Source: Eubacterium sp. TM05-53
GTDB lineage: Bacteria > Bacillota_I > Bacilli_A > Erysipelotrichales > Erysipelotrichaceae
DNA length: 38,453 nt
Direction: 5' to 3'
Assembly (NCBI RefSeq): GCF_003436425.1
Contig: NZ_QSPK01000018.1
Span: 1-38,453 of the forward strand
The notes below the pieces were generated by a model. The model made no database searches. It saw nothing but the letters and a program-made list of their open reading frames with translations, and had not been told where the DNA came from. Positions 8,813 through 15,935 of the stretch are shown here, piece after piece; within the stretch, counting starts at the first letter, position 1, and every line of letters starts with the position of its first letter. Position numbers and translations under genes: made by a program.

Positions 8813-9691
8813 ATGAATAAGTTTTTAAAAGGTGCGATGATCGTAGGATTATCTGCAGCTATGGTAGGATGTAGTTCAGGTAGTACTGCATCAGATGACA
8901 GCGAGTCAAAAAGTGAAAGTTTAAGTGGAACAATTACAGCCGCAGGTTCAAGTGCATTGAAACCATTGGTTGATGTTGCAGCTGAACAATTCTCAAACGA
9001 AAACCCAGATGTTTCTATTACAGTTGATGCGGGTGGTTCAGGAGAAGGTTTAAAACAGGTAGCTGACAAAACAGTTACATTAGGAAACTCAGATGTTGCA
9101 GCTGAAGAAAAATTAGATAAGGATCAAGCTAAAGATTTAGTAGATCACCAGGTCTGTGTTGTAACAATGGCTCCAATCGTAAATAAAGATGTTGGTGTTA
9201 AAGATTTAACAAAACAACAATTAATTGACATCTTCACAGGAAAAACAACAAACTGGAAAGATGTTGGTGGGCCAGATGAAGACATCGTCTTAGTAACTCG
9301 TCCAACTTCATCAGGAACAAGAGCTACATTCCAAAAATATGCATTAGATGGAAATGAAGAAGCAAGCAACGCTTCAATGGAAACAGATGATTCAGGTGTA
9401 TTGTTACAAAATGTAACAGATACAAAAGGTGCAATCGGTTATGTAGCATTATCTTACTTAGTAGACAATAAAGATGTGGATACAATCGCAATTGATGGCG
9501 TTGAACCAACATTGGAAAATACTTACAGTGGTGACTACAAAGTTTGGACATTTGAACACATGTATACAAATGGAGAACCAGACAAAGCAACAAAGGCATT
9601 CTTAGATTACATCATGGGCGAAAAATTCGGTAAGAAAATGGAATCATTAGGCTATGGTGTTTCTAGTAAAATGGAAAAAACAGATCACTAA
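8813..9691 (+). CDS. pstS: Phosphate ABC transporter substrate-binding lipoprotein
   Basis: A 292-residue exported lipoprotein that captures phosphate outside the membrane. The signal peptide MNKFLKGAMIVGLSAAMVGC carries a lipobox ending at Cys20. A serine-rich linker follows. Phosphate-binding loops typical of PstS appear as AAGSSALKPL, DAGGSGEGLKQV and RPTSSGTRATF. Start 8813 is preferred to an in-frame ATG at 8768 because it gives a proper signal peptide and has AGAGGACAAGGA just upstream. The earlier ATG would precede the predicted transcription start. First gene of pstSCAB-phoU, expected to be induced by phosphate limitation. Confidence 0.96.
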   Translation: MNKFLKGAMIVGLSAAMVGCSSGSTASDDSESKSESLSGTITAAGSSALKPLVDVAAEQFSNENPDVSITVDAGGSGEGLKQVADKTVTLGNSDVAAEEKLDKDQAKDLVDHQVCVVTMAPIVNKDVGVKDLTKQQLIDIFTGKTTNWKDVGGPDEDIVLVTRPTSSGTRATFQKYALDGNEEASNASMETDDSGVLLQNVTDTKGAIGYVALSYLVDNKDVDTIAIDGVEPTLENTYSGDYKVWTFEHMYTNGEPDKATKAFLDYIMGEKFGKKMESLGYGVSSKMEKTDH

Positions 9692-9704
9692 TTACTAGTT
9701 CTTT

Positions 9705-9730
9705 AACGGACATTGAAATATATGTCCGTT
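9705..9730 (+). promoter_or_regulatory. Intercistronic hairpin between pstS and pstC
   Basis: A perfect 9-bp stem (AACGGACAT 9705-9713 with ATGTCCGTT 9722-9730) with an 8-nt loop is followed by only a weak T stretch. It may partly terminate transcription or protect the pstS 3' end, which would give more binding protein than permease. The differential-expression role is inferred from position. Confidence 0.6.
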
Positions 9731-9754
9731 ATTCATTTAGTTGGGAGGAATTTG

Positions 9755-10648
9755 ATGAGTCGTAAAAGCATGTTTTGTAAAGAATATTTCTGGCAGATTC
9801 TTGTAACAATAGGCGGTCTGTTTGTGATATTTGTAACTCTGTTAATTGGAGCCTTTCTAATTTATAAAGGTTCGGATACATTTTTAAAATTTCATCATAC
9901 TCTAGGAGAGTTTCTTGGCAGTGCAAACTTTGCACCCATGGATAATGCCAGTTCCAAAGGACATGTAGGTGCATTGATCTTCATTGTTGGATCACTATGT
10001 GTTTGTGGCTTGGCCTTATTGATTGCCACGCCATTTGCGTTAGGATCATCTGTTTTTATGACAGAAATCTCACCTAAGTTTGGTGAAAAATTCTATCGTC
10101 CTATGGTAGAAATTTTTGCCGGAATTCCTAGCGTTGTCTATGGATGGGTTGGATTAACGGTATTGATTCCGTTCTTAAAAAAAGTATTTGATTTGCAGGT
10201 AGGACATTCTATACTTGCTGCAAGTCTAGTTTTATCCATTATGATATTCCCATCTATTACCAGTGTTGCCAGCGATGCAATTCGTGCTGTTTCAAAAGAA
10301 ACACGAATGGCAGCTTATGGACTTGGCTCAACACGTTGGCAAACGATATATCGTGTCGTAATTCCTGCTGCATTACCTGGTGTAATTTCAGGAATTGTAT
10401 TAGGACTGGCAAGAGCGTTTGGTGAAGCATTGGCTGTTGCGATGGTTATTGGTCAAACAACAGCTTTACCAACGAGTATCTTTTCAACTTCAAAAACATT
10501 AACAACTGAAATTGCAGCTCAAATGGGAAATGCAATGGAAGGTGGAGAAATGAAGGCAGCCCTATGGACAATGGCTTTATTATTGTTCTTGATTTCGTTA
10601 TTGTTTATTACCATTATTCATAAGTTTTCAAAACCGAAAGGAGAATAG
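9755..10648 (+). CDS. pstC: Phosphate ABC transporter permease PstC
   Basis: A 297-residue membrane protein with an N-terminal membrane segment (about 18-42) and five further segments in the C-terminal binding-protein-dependent transport domain. Family motifs include ALLIATPFALGSSVFMTE, EIFAGIPSVVYGWVGL and the cytoplasmic EAA loop AAYGLGSTRWQTIYRVVIPAALPG that docks on PstB. Start 9755 is set by GGGAGGAA at 9743-9750 rather than the in-frame ATG at 9713, which lies in the intercistronic hairpin. It pairs with PstA, 2 bp downstream. Confidence 0.95.
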   Translation: MSRKSMFCKEYFWQILVTIGGLFVIFVTLLIGAFLIYKGSDTFLKFHHTLGEFLGSANFAPMDNASSKGHVGALIFIVGSLCVCGLALLIATPFALGSSVFMTEISPKFGEKFYRPMVEIFAGIPSVVYGWVGLTVLIPFLKKVFDLQVGHSILAASLVLSIMIFPSITSVASDAIRAVSKETRMAAYGLGSTRWQTIYRVVIPAALPGVISGIVLGLARAFGEALAVAMVIGQTTALPTSIFSTSKTLTTEIAAQMGNAMEGGEMKAALWTMALLLFLISLLFITIIHKFSKPKGE

Positions 10649-10650
10649 AG

Positions 10651-11529
10651 ATGGATTCTAGAATTAAAAGAGCAAAAATGATTGATCAATTCATGACAAT
10701 CGTCTTCTATGGTATCGCCTTATTCTTCTTTCTACTTCTTGTAGGCTTTGCCGGAAAAGTGATTATTGGTGGCTTATTAGGAGCAAAACCAGAAATGTTT
10801 GGTTTTACCAGATCAGGAAGTATTGGAAACCAAGTTTTCAATACCATTTACTTAGTGTTTATTTCTTTGTTGGTTTCCGTTCCAATTGGAGTTTTAGCCG
10901 GTATTTATTTGGCAATGTACGCAAAACCAGGTCTTGTAACACGCTTTTTAAGAACTTGTATTGAAACATTGTCTTCTTTACCAAGTATTGTTGTAGGTCT
11001 ATTTGGATATTTGATTTTCTTAGTTGTCATTGGATTATCCAAAAGTTTATTAGCTGGTGCCTTGTCTATTTCCATTTTAAGTTTACCTTTGATCACAACC
11101 ACCACAGAAGATGCGATAAAAGGTTTACCAGAAGGGTATTATCACGGAAGTATGGGACTTGGAGCAACAAAGTGGCAAACTATATTCCATGTACTTTTGC
11201 CCGCATGCCTATCTCGTATTATGACTGGAGTCATTTTAGCGGCTGGTCGTGGCTTTGGTGAAGCTGCCGTATTACTTTATACAACGGGTTCAGGAAGTGA
11301 TTTGCGTTGGAACAACTTTAGTTTTACGTCTCCAACATCACCGATTAATGTTTTAAGACCAGCTGAAACATTATCCATTCAGATTTGGAACTTACAAACC
11401 AATGGACAAGATCGAGCATTGGCTAACTTATCGAGTGCAGTGTTGATGATCTTAGTACTTGCGTTTAGTATTGGAGCCAATGTCTGGTCAAGACATATTT
11501 CTAAAAAGCAAGCAGGATTAGAAAAATAG
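10651..11529 (+). CDS. pstA: Phosphate ABC transporter permease PstA
   Basis: A 292-residue permease with about six membrane segments. It shows [31 protein letters not shown] and the EAA-type loop [24 protein letters not shown] that contacts PstB. The AAAGGAG site at the end of pstC gives a clear ATG at 10651. It forms the PstC-PstA heterodimeric channel. Length and topology are normal for the family. Confidence 0.95.
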   Translation: MDSRIKRAKMIDQFMTIVFYGIALFFFLLLVGFAGKVIIGGLLGAKPEMFGFTRSGSIGNQVFNTIYLVFISLLVSVPIGVLAGIYLAMYAKPGLVTRFLRTCIETLSSLPSIVVGLFGYLIFLVVIGLSKSLLAGALSISILSLPLITTTTEDAIKGLPEGYYHGSMGLGATKWQTIFHVLLPACLSRIMTGVILAAGRGFGEAAVLLYTTGSGSDLRWNNFSFTSPTSPINVLRPAETLSIQIWNLQTNGQDRALANLSSAVLMILVLAFSIGANVWSRHISKKQAGLEK

Positions 11530-11540
11530 AAAGGTTAAGT

Positions 11541-12293
11541 ATGAATAATAAATTTACAGTAAATGATCTAAATTTATATTATGGTGATTTTCATGCTTTA
11601 AAAAATATAAATTTGGATATCAAAGAGAAAGAAATTACAGCATTCATCGGTCCTAGTGGATGTGGTAAATCAACATTTTTAAAAACATTGAATCGTATGA
11701 ATGACTTGGTGGAAAGTGCCAAAATCACAGGTGATATCTGTCTAGACGGAACAGATATCTACAAAAATATGGATGCGATCGAATTAAGACGTAGAGTTGG
11801 AATGGTATTTCAACAGCCTAATCCATTCCCAAAAAGTATTTATGATAATATTGCGTATGGTCCAAGAATTTTTGGAATCAAAAAGAAAAGTGAATTGGAT
11901 GAAATTGTTGAAAGAAGCTTAAAGCAAGCTGCCATTTGGGATGAAGTAAAAGATCGTTTGCATAAATCTGCATTGGGAATGTCTGGTGGACAACAACAAC
12001 GTTTATGTATCGCAAGAGCCTTGGCTATGCAGCCAGAAGTCTTGTTGATGGATGAACCAACAAGTGCACTAGATCCAATTTCAACAAGTAAGATTGAAGA
12101 ATTGACTTTAGAGTTGAAAAAAGATTATACGATCGTTATTGTTACGCACAATATGCAGCAAGCTATGCGTATTAGTGATAAAACAGCCTTCTTCTTATTG
12201 GGCGATTTAATTGAGTATAGTGATACAGAAACATTGTTCTCTACGCCAAAAGAAAAGAAAACAGAAGACTATATTACAGGGAGGTTTGGATAA
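11541..12293 (+). CDS. pstB: Phosphate ABC transporter ATP-binding protein
   Basis: A 250-residue ABC ATPase powering phosphate import. Walker A is GPSGCGKST (about 37-45), the Q loop is [16 protein letters not shown], the signature is [11 protein letters not shown], and Walker B is [13 protein letters not shown] with the switch His in VTHNM. The [10 protein letters not shown] segment after the Q loop is characteristic of PstB. The ATG follows pstA by 11 bp with AAAGG upstream. Its stop overlaps the phoU start (TAATG). Confidence 0.97.
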   Translation: MNNKFTVNDLNLYYGDFHALKNINLDIKEKEITAFIGPSGCGKSTFLKTLNRMNDLVESAKITGDICLDGTDIYKNMDAIELRRRVGMVFQQPNPFPKSIYDNIAYGPRIFGIKKKSELDEIVERSLKQAAIWDEVKDRLHKSALGMSGGQQQRLCIARALAMQPEVLLMDEPTSALDPISTSKIEELTLELKKDYTIVIVTHNMQQAMRISDKTAFFLLGDLIEYSDTETLFSTPKEKKTEDYITGRFG

Positions 12294-12946
12294 TGGTTTT
12301 ACCTACAAAGTTTTTAAAACAAACAAGACAGTTAGAACTGACTATGACACAAATGTCTCAAGACTGTTTAAAAGGATTATGGTTTTGCAAACACGCTATT
12401 TTAGATGGAAACAAAACTTTAGTTCAGGACGTTTCGCAAATGCATGAAGAAGTGAGTGAACAAGGAAGAGAAGCTGAACAAATTTGTATGAAGATCCTTC
12501 TTCTTCAACATCCGGTTGCCAAAGACTTAAGACGTATTACTGTAGCTACAAATACAATTCGTGATTTAACTCGTATCATGGATCAGGAAAAAGAAGTTTC
12601 AGAACTTATTTGTGCTTTGAATATGGAAGATTTAGTCGTGGATGATTGTATTAAACAACAATTTACGATTGCCAAGGAAATGGTGACTCTTGCGATTGAA
12701 GCCTTTATTCAAAAGGATGAAAAAGCAGCGAATCAAGTGATCAAAATGGATGATCAAGCGGATGTGCAATATGAAAAGGCTAAAGAGGTCTATGTTGATT
12801 TATTAGCTAAAAAAGAACATGATACAGGTACTCTAGTGGATGTATTACTTGTCGGTAAGTACTTAGAGAGAATCTGTGATCATTGTGTAAATATTGGTAA
12901 ATGGGTTCTTTATCAAAAGTCTGGAATTTTTGAAGCAATTGAATAA
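12293..12946 (+). CDS. phoU: Phosphate signalling protein PhoU
   Basis: A 217-residue all-helical protein with two PhoU repeats, each a three-helix bundle. Family landmarks are LLLQHPVAKDLRRITVATNTIRDLTRIMDQ in the first repeat and the matching DVLLVGKYLERICDHCVNIGKW in the second. PhoU restrains the PhoR/PhoP response and transporter activity when phosphate is plentiful. Its start overlaps the pstB stop by one base, indicating coupled translation. No phoPR two-component genes are in the window. Confidence 0.95.
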   Translation: MVLPTKFLKQTRQLELTMTQMSQDCLKGLWFCKHAILDGNKTLVQDVSQMHEEVSEQGREAEQICMKILLLQHPVAKDLRRITVATNTIRDLTRIMDQEKEVSELICALNMEDLVVDDCIKQQFTIAKEMVTLAIEAFIQKDEKAANQVIKMDDQADVQYEKAKEVYVDLLAKKEHDTGTLVDVLLVGKYLERICDHCVNIGKWVLYQKSGIFEAIE

Positions 12947-12955
12947 AACAAAAAA

Positions 12956-12988
12956 GCTGTAAGCAATATTGCTTACAGCGTATTTTTT
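12956..12988. terminator. Bidirectional terminator between phoU and tRNA-Ala
   Basis: A 24-bp perfect palindrome (GCTGTAAGCAAT 12956-12967 with ATTGCTTACAGC 12968-12979) is followed by TATTTTTTA on the plus strand and by TTTTTTGTTTT on the minus strand. It can end the pst operon and also the convergent tRNA-Ala transcript. Confidence 0.88.
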
Positions 12989-12991
12989 ACT

Positions 12992-13067
12992 TGGTGGAGC
13001 GTATCGGGATCGAACCGATGACCCCCTGCGTGCAAGGCAGGTGCTCTCCCAGCTGAGCTAACACCCC
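12992..13067 (-). tRNA. tRNA-Ala (anticodon TGC)
   Basis: The minus strand folds into a 76-nt cloverleaf: acceptor GGGGTGT/ACGCTCC with encoded ACCA, D arm GCTC...GAGC, anticodon arm CCTGC-CTTGCAC-GCAGG giving TGC, and a T arm ATCGG-TTCGATC-CCGAT. All loops have canonical size. Confidence 0.98.
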
Positions 13068-13079
13068 AAGTGCTTAATA

Positions 13080-13108
13080 ATAATACCTAATTATTTTGGA
13101 AAATGCAA
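13080..13108 (-). promoter_or_regulatory. Promoter of tRNA-Ala
   Basis: On the minus strand TTGCAT (13108-13103) and TATTAT (13085-13080) are 17 bp apart, placing the start about 6 nt before the mature 5' end. It overlaps the opposing promoter of the CapA-like gene. Confidence 0.75.
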
Positions 13109-13125
13109 GTTTTTTCTGATAAAAT
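13096..13125 (+). promoter_or_regulatory. Promoter of the CapA-like gene (predicted leaderless)
   Basis: TTGGAA (13096-13101) and TAAAAT (13120-13125) are 18 bp apart. The base 7 nt past the -10 is the A of the ATG at 13132, and no purine-rich ribosome site precedes that ATG. Confidence 0.65.
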
Positions 13126-13131
13126 TAAAAT

Positions 13132-14310
13132 ATGAAAAAGAAATGGACATGGATCATTATATTATGTATATTCAACTTTAGTTTAATGGGTTTTATATTA
13201 ACGCATCCTACACCGGATTCTAATAAAGAAACTAAAGTTGTAAAGAATGTTTCTACAAAAAAACAAGAAGATAAAAAATCATTTACATTTGTAGGCGTAG
13301 GTGACAACTTGTATCATGGTGCGATGTATTGGTACCCATACCAGAGAGATGGATATTATAATTTTGATTCCTATTATGAAATGACATATAAATATACACA
13401 AAATGCAGATTTGGCATATATTAACTTTGAAACGTTATGTATTGGAGAAGAATATGAATTGAGTGGATATCCTACTTTTAATGGACCTACAGAAATTCTA
13501 TCTTCCGTCAATAAGGCTGGCTTTGATTGGTGGAGTTTAAGTTCAAATCACTCTATGGATCGAGGGGCTGAGGGCTTATTAACACAGATTGATTTGATTC
13601 GAAAGAATTATCCAGATGTGATTACTACAGGTTCGCATACGTCTTTAAAGGATAAAAATCGAACTTTAGTCAAAGAAATCAATGGAATCAAAGTAGGATT
13701 TCTTGGATATACCTATGGCCTGAATGGTTTTAGTGTGCCAGAAGATAAGCCGTGGCTTGTGGATTTGATTGATAAGGATCAAATGAAAAAAGATATGGAA
13801 GCTTTAAGCAAAGTAAGTGATGTACAATTGGTTTCCATGCATTGGGGTGAAGAGTATCAAACAGAGCCAACTGAAGAGCAGGAGGATTTGGCAAATTATT
13901 TAAATGAACTTGGTGCAGAAGTTGTGATTGGTTCACACCCTCATGTGATTGAGCCGGCAAAAGTTATTAAGGGAAAGAAACAAGATACACTTGTGTATTA
14001 TTCATTAGGAAATTATACAAGTGCACAGGATATGGATTCAACAATGGTTGGTGGTATGGCAAGCTTTACACTGAACTATGATCCAAATACAAAAAAGACT
14101 TCTTTTACAGATACTAAATTTATTCCATTGATTACATGGTTTGATGTAGGGTATAATGCATGGAAGACTTACCCAATCGAAGATTACAATGATTCGCTTG
14201 CACAAACACATAACTTAGCTTCGAATTATGATCTTTCAAAAGAATGGGTGCAACAATTTGTCCAGTCTGTAATGCAAGATTGTGATGGAGTAGAGGTGGT
14301 TTTAGAATGA
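13132..14310 (+). CDS. CapA/PgsA-type membrane-anchored metallophosphatase-like protein
   Basis: A 392-residue protein with an N-terminal signal anchor (about 5-24) and a charged linker, then the CapA fold used in poly-gamma-glutamate capsule systems and related calcineurin-like phosphatases. Visible motifs are VGVGDNLYHG near 56, INFETLCIG near 100, SLSSNHSMDRG near 140, VSMHWGEEYQ near 235 and IGSHPHVIEP near 265. The paired histidines and Asn/His clusters fit metal binding. No capB/capC-type ligase genes accompany it, so capsule synthesis is not supported. It lies upstream of and overlaps smpB by 4 bp. Its mRNA appears to start at the ATG. The true substrate is unknown. Confidence 0.85.
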   Translation: MKKKWTWIIILCIFNFSLMGFILTHPTPDSNKETKVVKNVSTKKQEDKKSFTFVGVGDNLYHGAMYWYPYQRDGYYNFDSYYEMTYKYTQNADLAYINFETLCIGEEYELSGYPTFNGPTEILSSVNKAGFDWWSLSSNHSMDRGAEGLLTQIDLIRKNYPDVITTGSHTSLKDKNRTLVKEINGIKVGFLGYTYGLNGFSVPEDKPWLVDLIDKDQMKKDMEALSKVSDVQLVSMHWGEEYQTEPTEEQEDLANYLNELGAEVVIGSHPHVIEPAKVIKGKKQDTLVYYSLGNYTSAQDMDSTMVGGMASFTLNYDPNTKKTSFTDTKFIPLITWFDVGYNAWKTYPIEDYNDSLAQTHNLASNYDLSKEWVQQFVQSVMQDCDGVEVVLE

Positions 14311-14765
14311 GTCAAAATCAAAAAACAATAGCCGAAAATCGTAAGGCAAGACATGAATATGAGTTGTATGATCGTTTTGAAGCAGGTTTAGTGCTTCAGG
14401 GAACAGAAATTAAAAGTATTCGAAGAGGAAAAGTTCAATTAAAGGACAGCTATATCAGTTTTCAAAAAGGGGAAGCTTTTATTAAAGGTATGCATATTTC
14501 TCCTTATGAATTTGGAAACCGATTTAATCATGATGAAACGCGTGATCGCAAACTCTTAATGCATAAGCAGGAAATTCAAAAATTGGAGCAATCTGCGCGT
14601 GTTAAAGGGTATACGGTTGTACCTGTGAGAATTTATTTGTATAAAGGTTTGGCAAAGTTAGAAATTGCTTTGGCGAAAGGTAAAAATCTTCATGATAAGC
14701 GTGAGTCTCAAAAGGCGAAGGATGCGCAAAGAGAGATTCAAAAGGCCTTGAAAAATCAGTATTAA
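14307..14765 (+). CDS. smpB: SsrA-binding protein SmpB
   Basis: A 152-residue OB-fold protein that brings tmRNA to stalled ribosomes. It shows AENRKARHEYELYDRFEAGLVL, the GTEIKSIRRGKVQLKDSYI motif, MHISPYEFGN, and the basic tail KGKNLHDKRESQKAKDAQREIQ that inserts in the mRNA channel. The ATG overlaps the previous stop as ATGA, with AGAGGTGG upstream. Its partner RNA, ssrA, begins 21 bp after its stop. Confidence 0.97.
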   Translation: MSQNQKTIAENRKARHEYELYDRFEAGLVLQGTEIKSIRRGKVQLKDSYISFQKGEAFIKGMHISPYEFGNRFNHDETRDRKLLMHKQEIQKLEQSARVKGYTVVPVRIYLYKGLAKLEIALAKGKNLHDKRESQKAKDAQREIQKALKNQY

Positions 14766-14776
14766 TAGATTATACT
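14748..14776 (+). promoter_or_regulatory. ssrA promoter embedded in the end of smpB
   Basis: TTGAAA at 14748-14753, inside the last codons of smpB, is 17 bp from TATACT at 14771-14776. The predicted start near 14783 is 4 nt before the mature tmRNA 5' end. This would let tmRNA be made independently of smpB. Confidence 0.8.
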
Positions 14777-14786
14777 GATGTTCCTT

Positions 14787-15177
14787 GGGGATGTTCAGGC
14801 ATTCGATGAGTAAATGTTTGGATTCAGCCACAGCCACGAAGGATACGTGTAATAACCAACTTAAATTAATTGCTAAAAATAAACTTGCTAATGTATTTGG
14901 TATGAACCAAAGCATGGCTTTCGCTGCTTAATTTTATTGCCTACGTTTGGCTTCGCAGCCCCTTTCTGAAATTTCGCTTTCTTATTTCAGACTGAGTGTT
15001 AAAGAAAAGAAGATAGGGATACGCATTGGCTAGCTGCTTGTCTTGAATCAACTATAGCTAACCCAAAAGAATTTTTGTTTCCATCCGAAACTTTTGGATA
15101 ACTAGATGGAAAAAGCTGTAAACGCTGTCTCGTGGGACTTTGCTTAGACAGGAGTTCGATTCTCCTCATCTCCACCA
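14787..15177 (+). ncRNA. ssrA: Transfer-messenger RNA (tmRNA)
   Basis: One-piece tmRNA of 391 nt. The tRNA-like ends pair as GGGGATG (14787-14793) with CATCTCC (15167-15173), followed by ACCA, and the T arm is AGGAG-TTCGATT-CTCCT. The resume codon GCT at 14872 opens a reading frame encoding AKNKLANVFGMNQSMAFAA and ending with TAA at 14929-14931. The AFAA end is a variant of the common ALAA protease signal. Pseudoknot-like paired segments fill the rest. It rescues stalled ribosomes with SmpB, encoded directly upstream. Confidence 0.96.
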
Positions 15178-15186
15178 AAGACAATC

Positions 15187-15212
15187 AACGCCCTTATTTA
15201 AAGGGCGTTTTA
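15187..15212 (+). terminator. Terminator of ssrA
   Basis: A 9-bp stem (AACGCCCTT 15187-15195 with AAGGGCGTT 15201-15209) with a 5-nt loop and a short T tract lies 9 nt after the tmRNA CCA end. Confidence 0.82.
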
Positions 15213-15236
15213 ATTTATCGTGATGTACTTTTGATG

Positions 15237-15242
15237 TATAAT
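15237..15242 (+). promoter_or_regulatory. -10 element of the NifX-like gene
   Basis: TATAAT sits 25 bp before the start codon. The hexamer 17 bp upstream (TTTATC, 15214-15219) is a weak -35. Transcription would begin near 15249, just ahead of the AGAAGG ribosome site. Confidence 0.55.
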
Positions 15243-15267
15243 AGATAAGAAAGAAGGTAAATTACGT

Positions 15268-15642
15268 ATGAGAATTGCAGTAAGCTATAAAGACGGGGTA
15301 GTGTTCCAACACTTTGGTCATAGTTCAGAATTTAAAATCTATGAAACAGATCATAATGAAATTATTAAGAGTGAAGTAATTACAGTCGAAGGACATGGAC
15401 ATGTTAGTGTTTCGAATGCTCTAAAAGAACAAAATGTAAACATTGTACTTTGTGGTGGTATTGGACAAGGGGCTAAAACTGCATTGGCTAGTTTTGGGAT
15501 TCATTCATTTGGTGGAGTAACCGGAAATGCGGATGAGGCTGTTAAGAAATATTTAAGTGGAAAACTAGAATTTACAACGGATGTGACTTGTACAAAACAT
15601 GATTCTGGCGAAAGTCATTCGTGTGGTGGACATTGTCATTAA
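15268..15642 (+). CDS. NifX/NifB-type (dinitrogenase Fe-Mo cofactor family) domain protein with His/Cys tail
   Basis: A 124-residue protein of the dinitrogenase iron-molybdenum cofactor biosynthesis fold, a ribonuclease-H-like domain that in nif systems carries cofactor precursors. Typical features are the N-terminal MRIAVSYKDGVVFQHFGHSSEFKIYE, VNIVLCGGIGQGAKTAL and a small-residue-rich GVTGNADEAV. The last 17 residues (CTKHDSGESHSCGGHCH) are packed with His and Cys and look like a metal-binding tail. No nitrogenase genes are present, and such stand-alone proteins are common in anaerobes with no known function. It has its own promoter and is a single gene between ssrA and thrS. A metal or Fe-S chaperone role is a guess. 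Confidence 0.85.
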   Translation: MRIAVSYKDGVVFQHFGHSSEFKIYETDHNEIIKSEVITVEGHGHVSVSNALKEQNVNIVLCGGIGQGAKTALASFGIHSFGGVTGNADEAVKKYLSGKLEFTTDVTCTKHDSGESHSCGGHCH

Positions 15643-15658
15643 TTCTTGAGTTTTTCTT

Positions 15659-15687
15659 TTGACACACCTCGTATTTCGGTCTATAAT
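15659..15687 (+). promoter_or_regulatory. Consensus sigma-A promoter of thrS
   Basis: TTGACA (15659-15664) and TATAAT (15682-15687) are both perfect hexamers with a 17-bp spacer, the strongest promoter match in the window. It begins the T-box leader transcript near 15694. Confidence 0.92.
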
Positions 15688-15690
15688 CTA

Positions 15691-15910
15691 GGCAACAATA
15701 GTGATAAGGATATGAATACATTCTATTCAAATGTAGAGAGAGTGTGGTTGGTGAAAACACTTTGCGAATGTATGTATTTACTCCCTTTGAATTGCCCTTG
15801 AAAAAGTGTGCCGTAATTCTTGCGTTAAAAGGTTTGAGGTGTATACAGGAATTGTATAAACAAAGGTGGTACCGCGTGCGACAGACGTCCTTTGATGGCT
15901 GTCGCTTTTT
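15691..15910 (+). promoter_or_regulatory. T-box leader of thrS
   Basis: The leader contains the conserved T-box AAAGGTGGTACCGCG (15862-15876) followed by a terminator (GCGACAG 15878-15884 with CTGTCGC 15899-15905, then TTTTT). Stem I closes with GGCAA (15691-15695) and TTGCC (15792-15796), has a GTGATAAGGA K-turn-like segment, and a distal GGTTGGTG loop (15746-15753). In the specifier-side strand after GAATGTAT the only threonine triplet is ACT at 15780-15782. Uncharged tRNA-Thr would pair there and with the TGGT bulge, favouring the antiterminator and thrS expression. The specifier position is read by eye. Confidence 0.93.
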
Positions 15911-15935
15911 ATATGGAAAAATGGAGGAAAGTAAA

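Noticed and set aside
13132..14310. A poly-gamma-glutamate capsule locus
   Set aside because: Only the CapA-like protein is present; no capB, capC or pgsB-type genes flank it.
15268..15642. Evidence for nitrogen fixation
   Set aside because: The NifX-like domain is widespread in non-fixing anaerobes and no nitrogenase genes are present.
15744..15935. A 64-residue N-terminal extension of thrS that might be the missing TGS domain
   Set aside because: The sequence is the T-box leader and terminator, has no TGS-like residues, and the real start has its own GGAGG.
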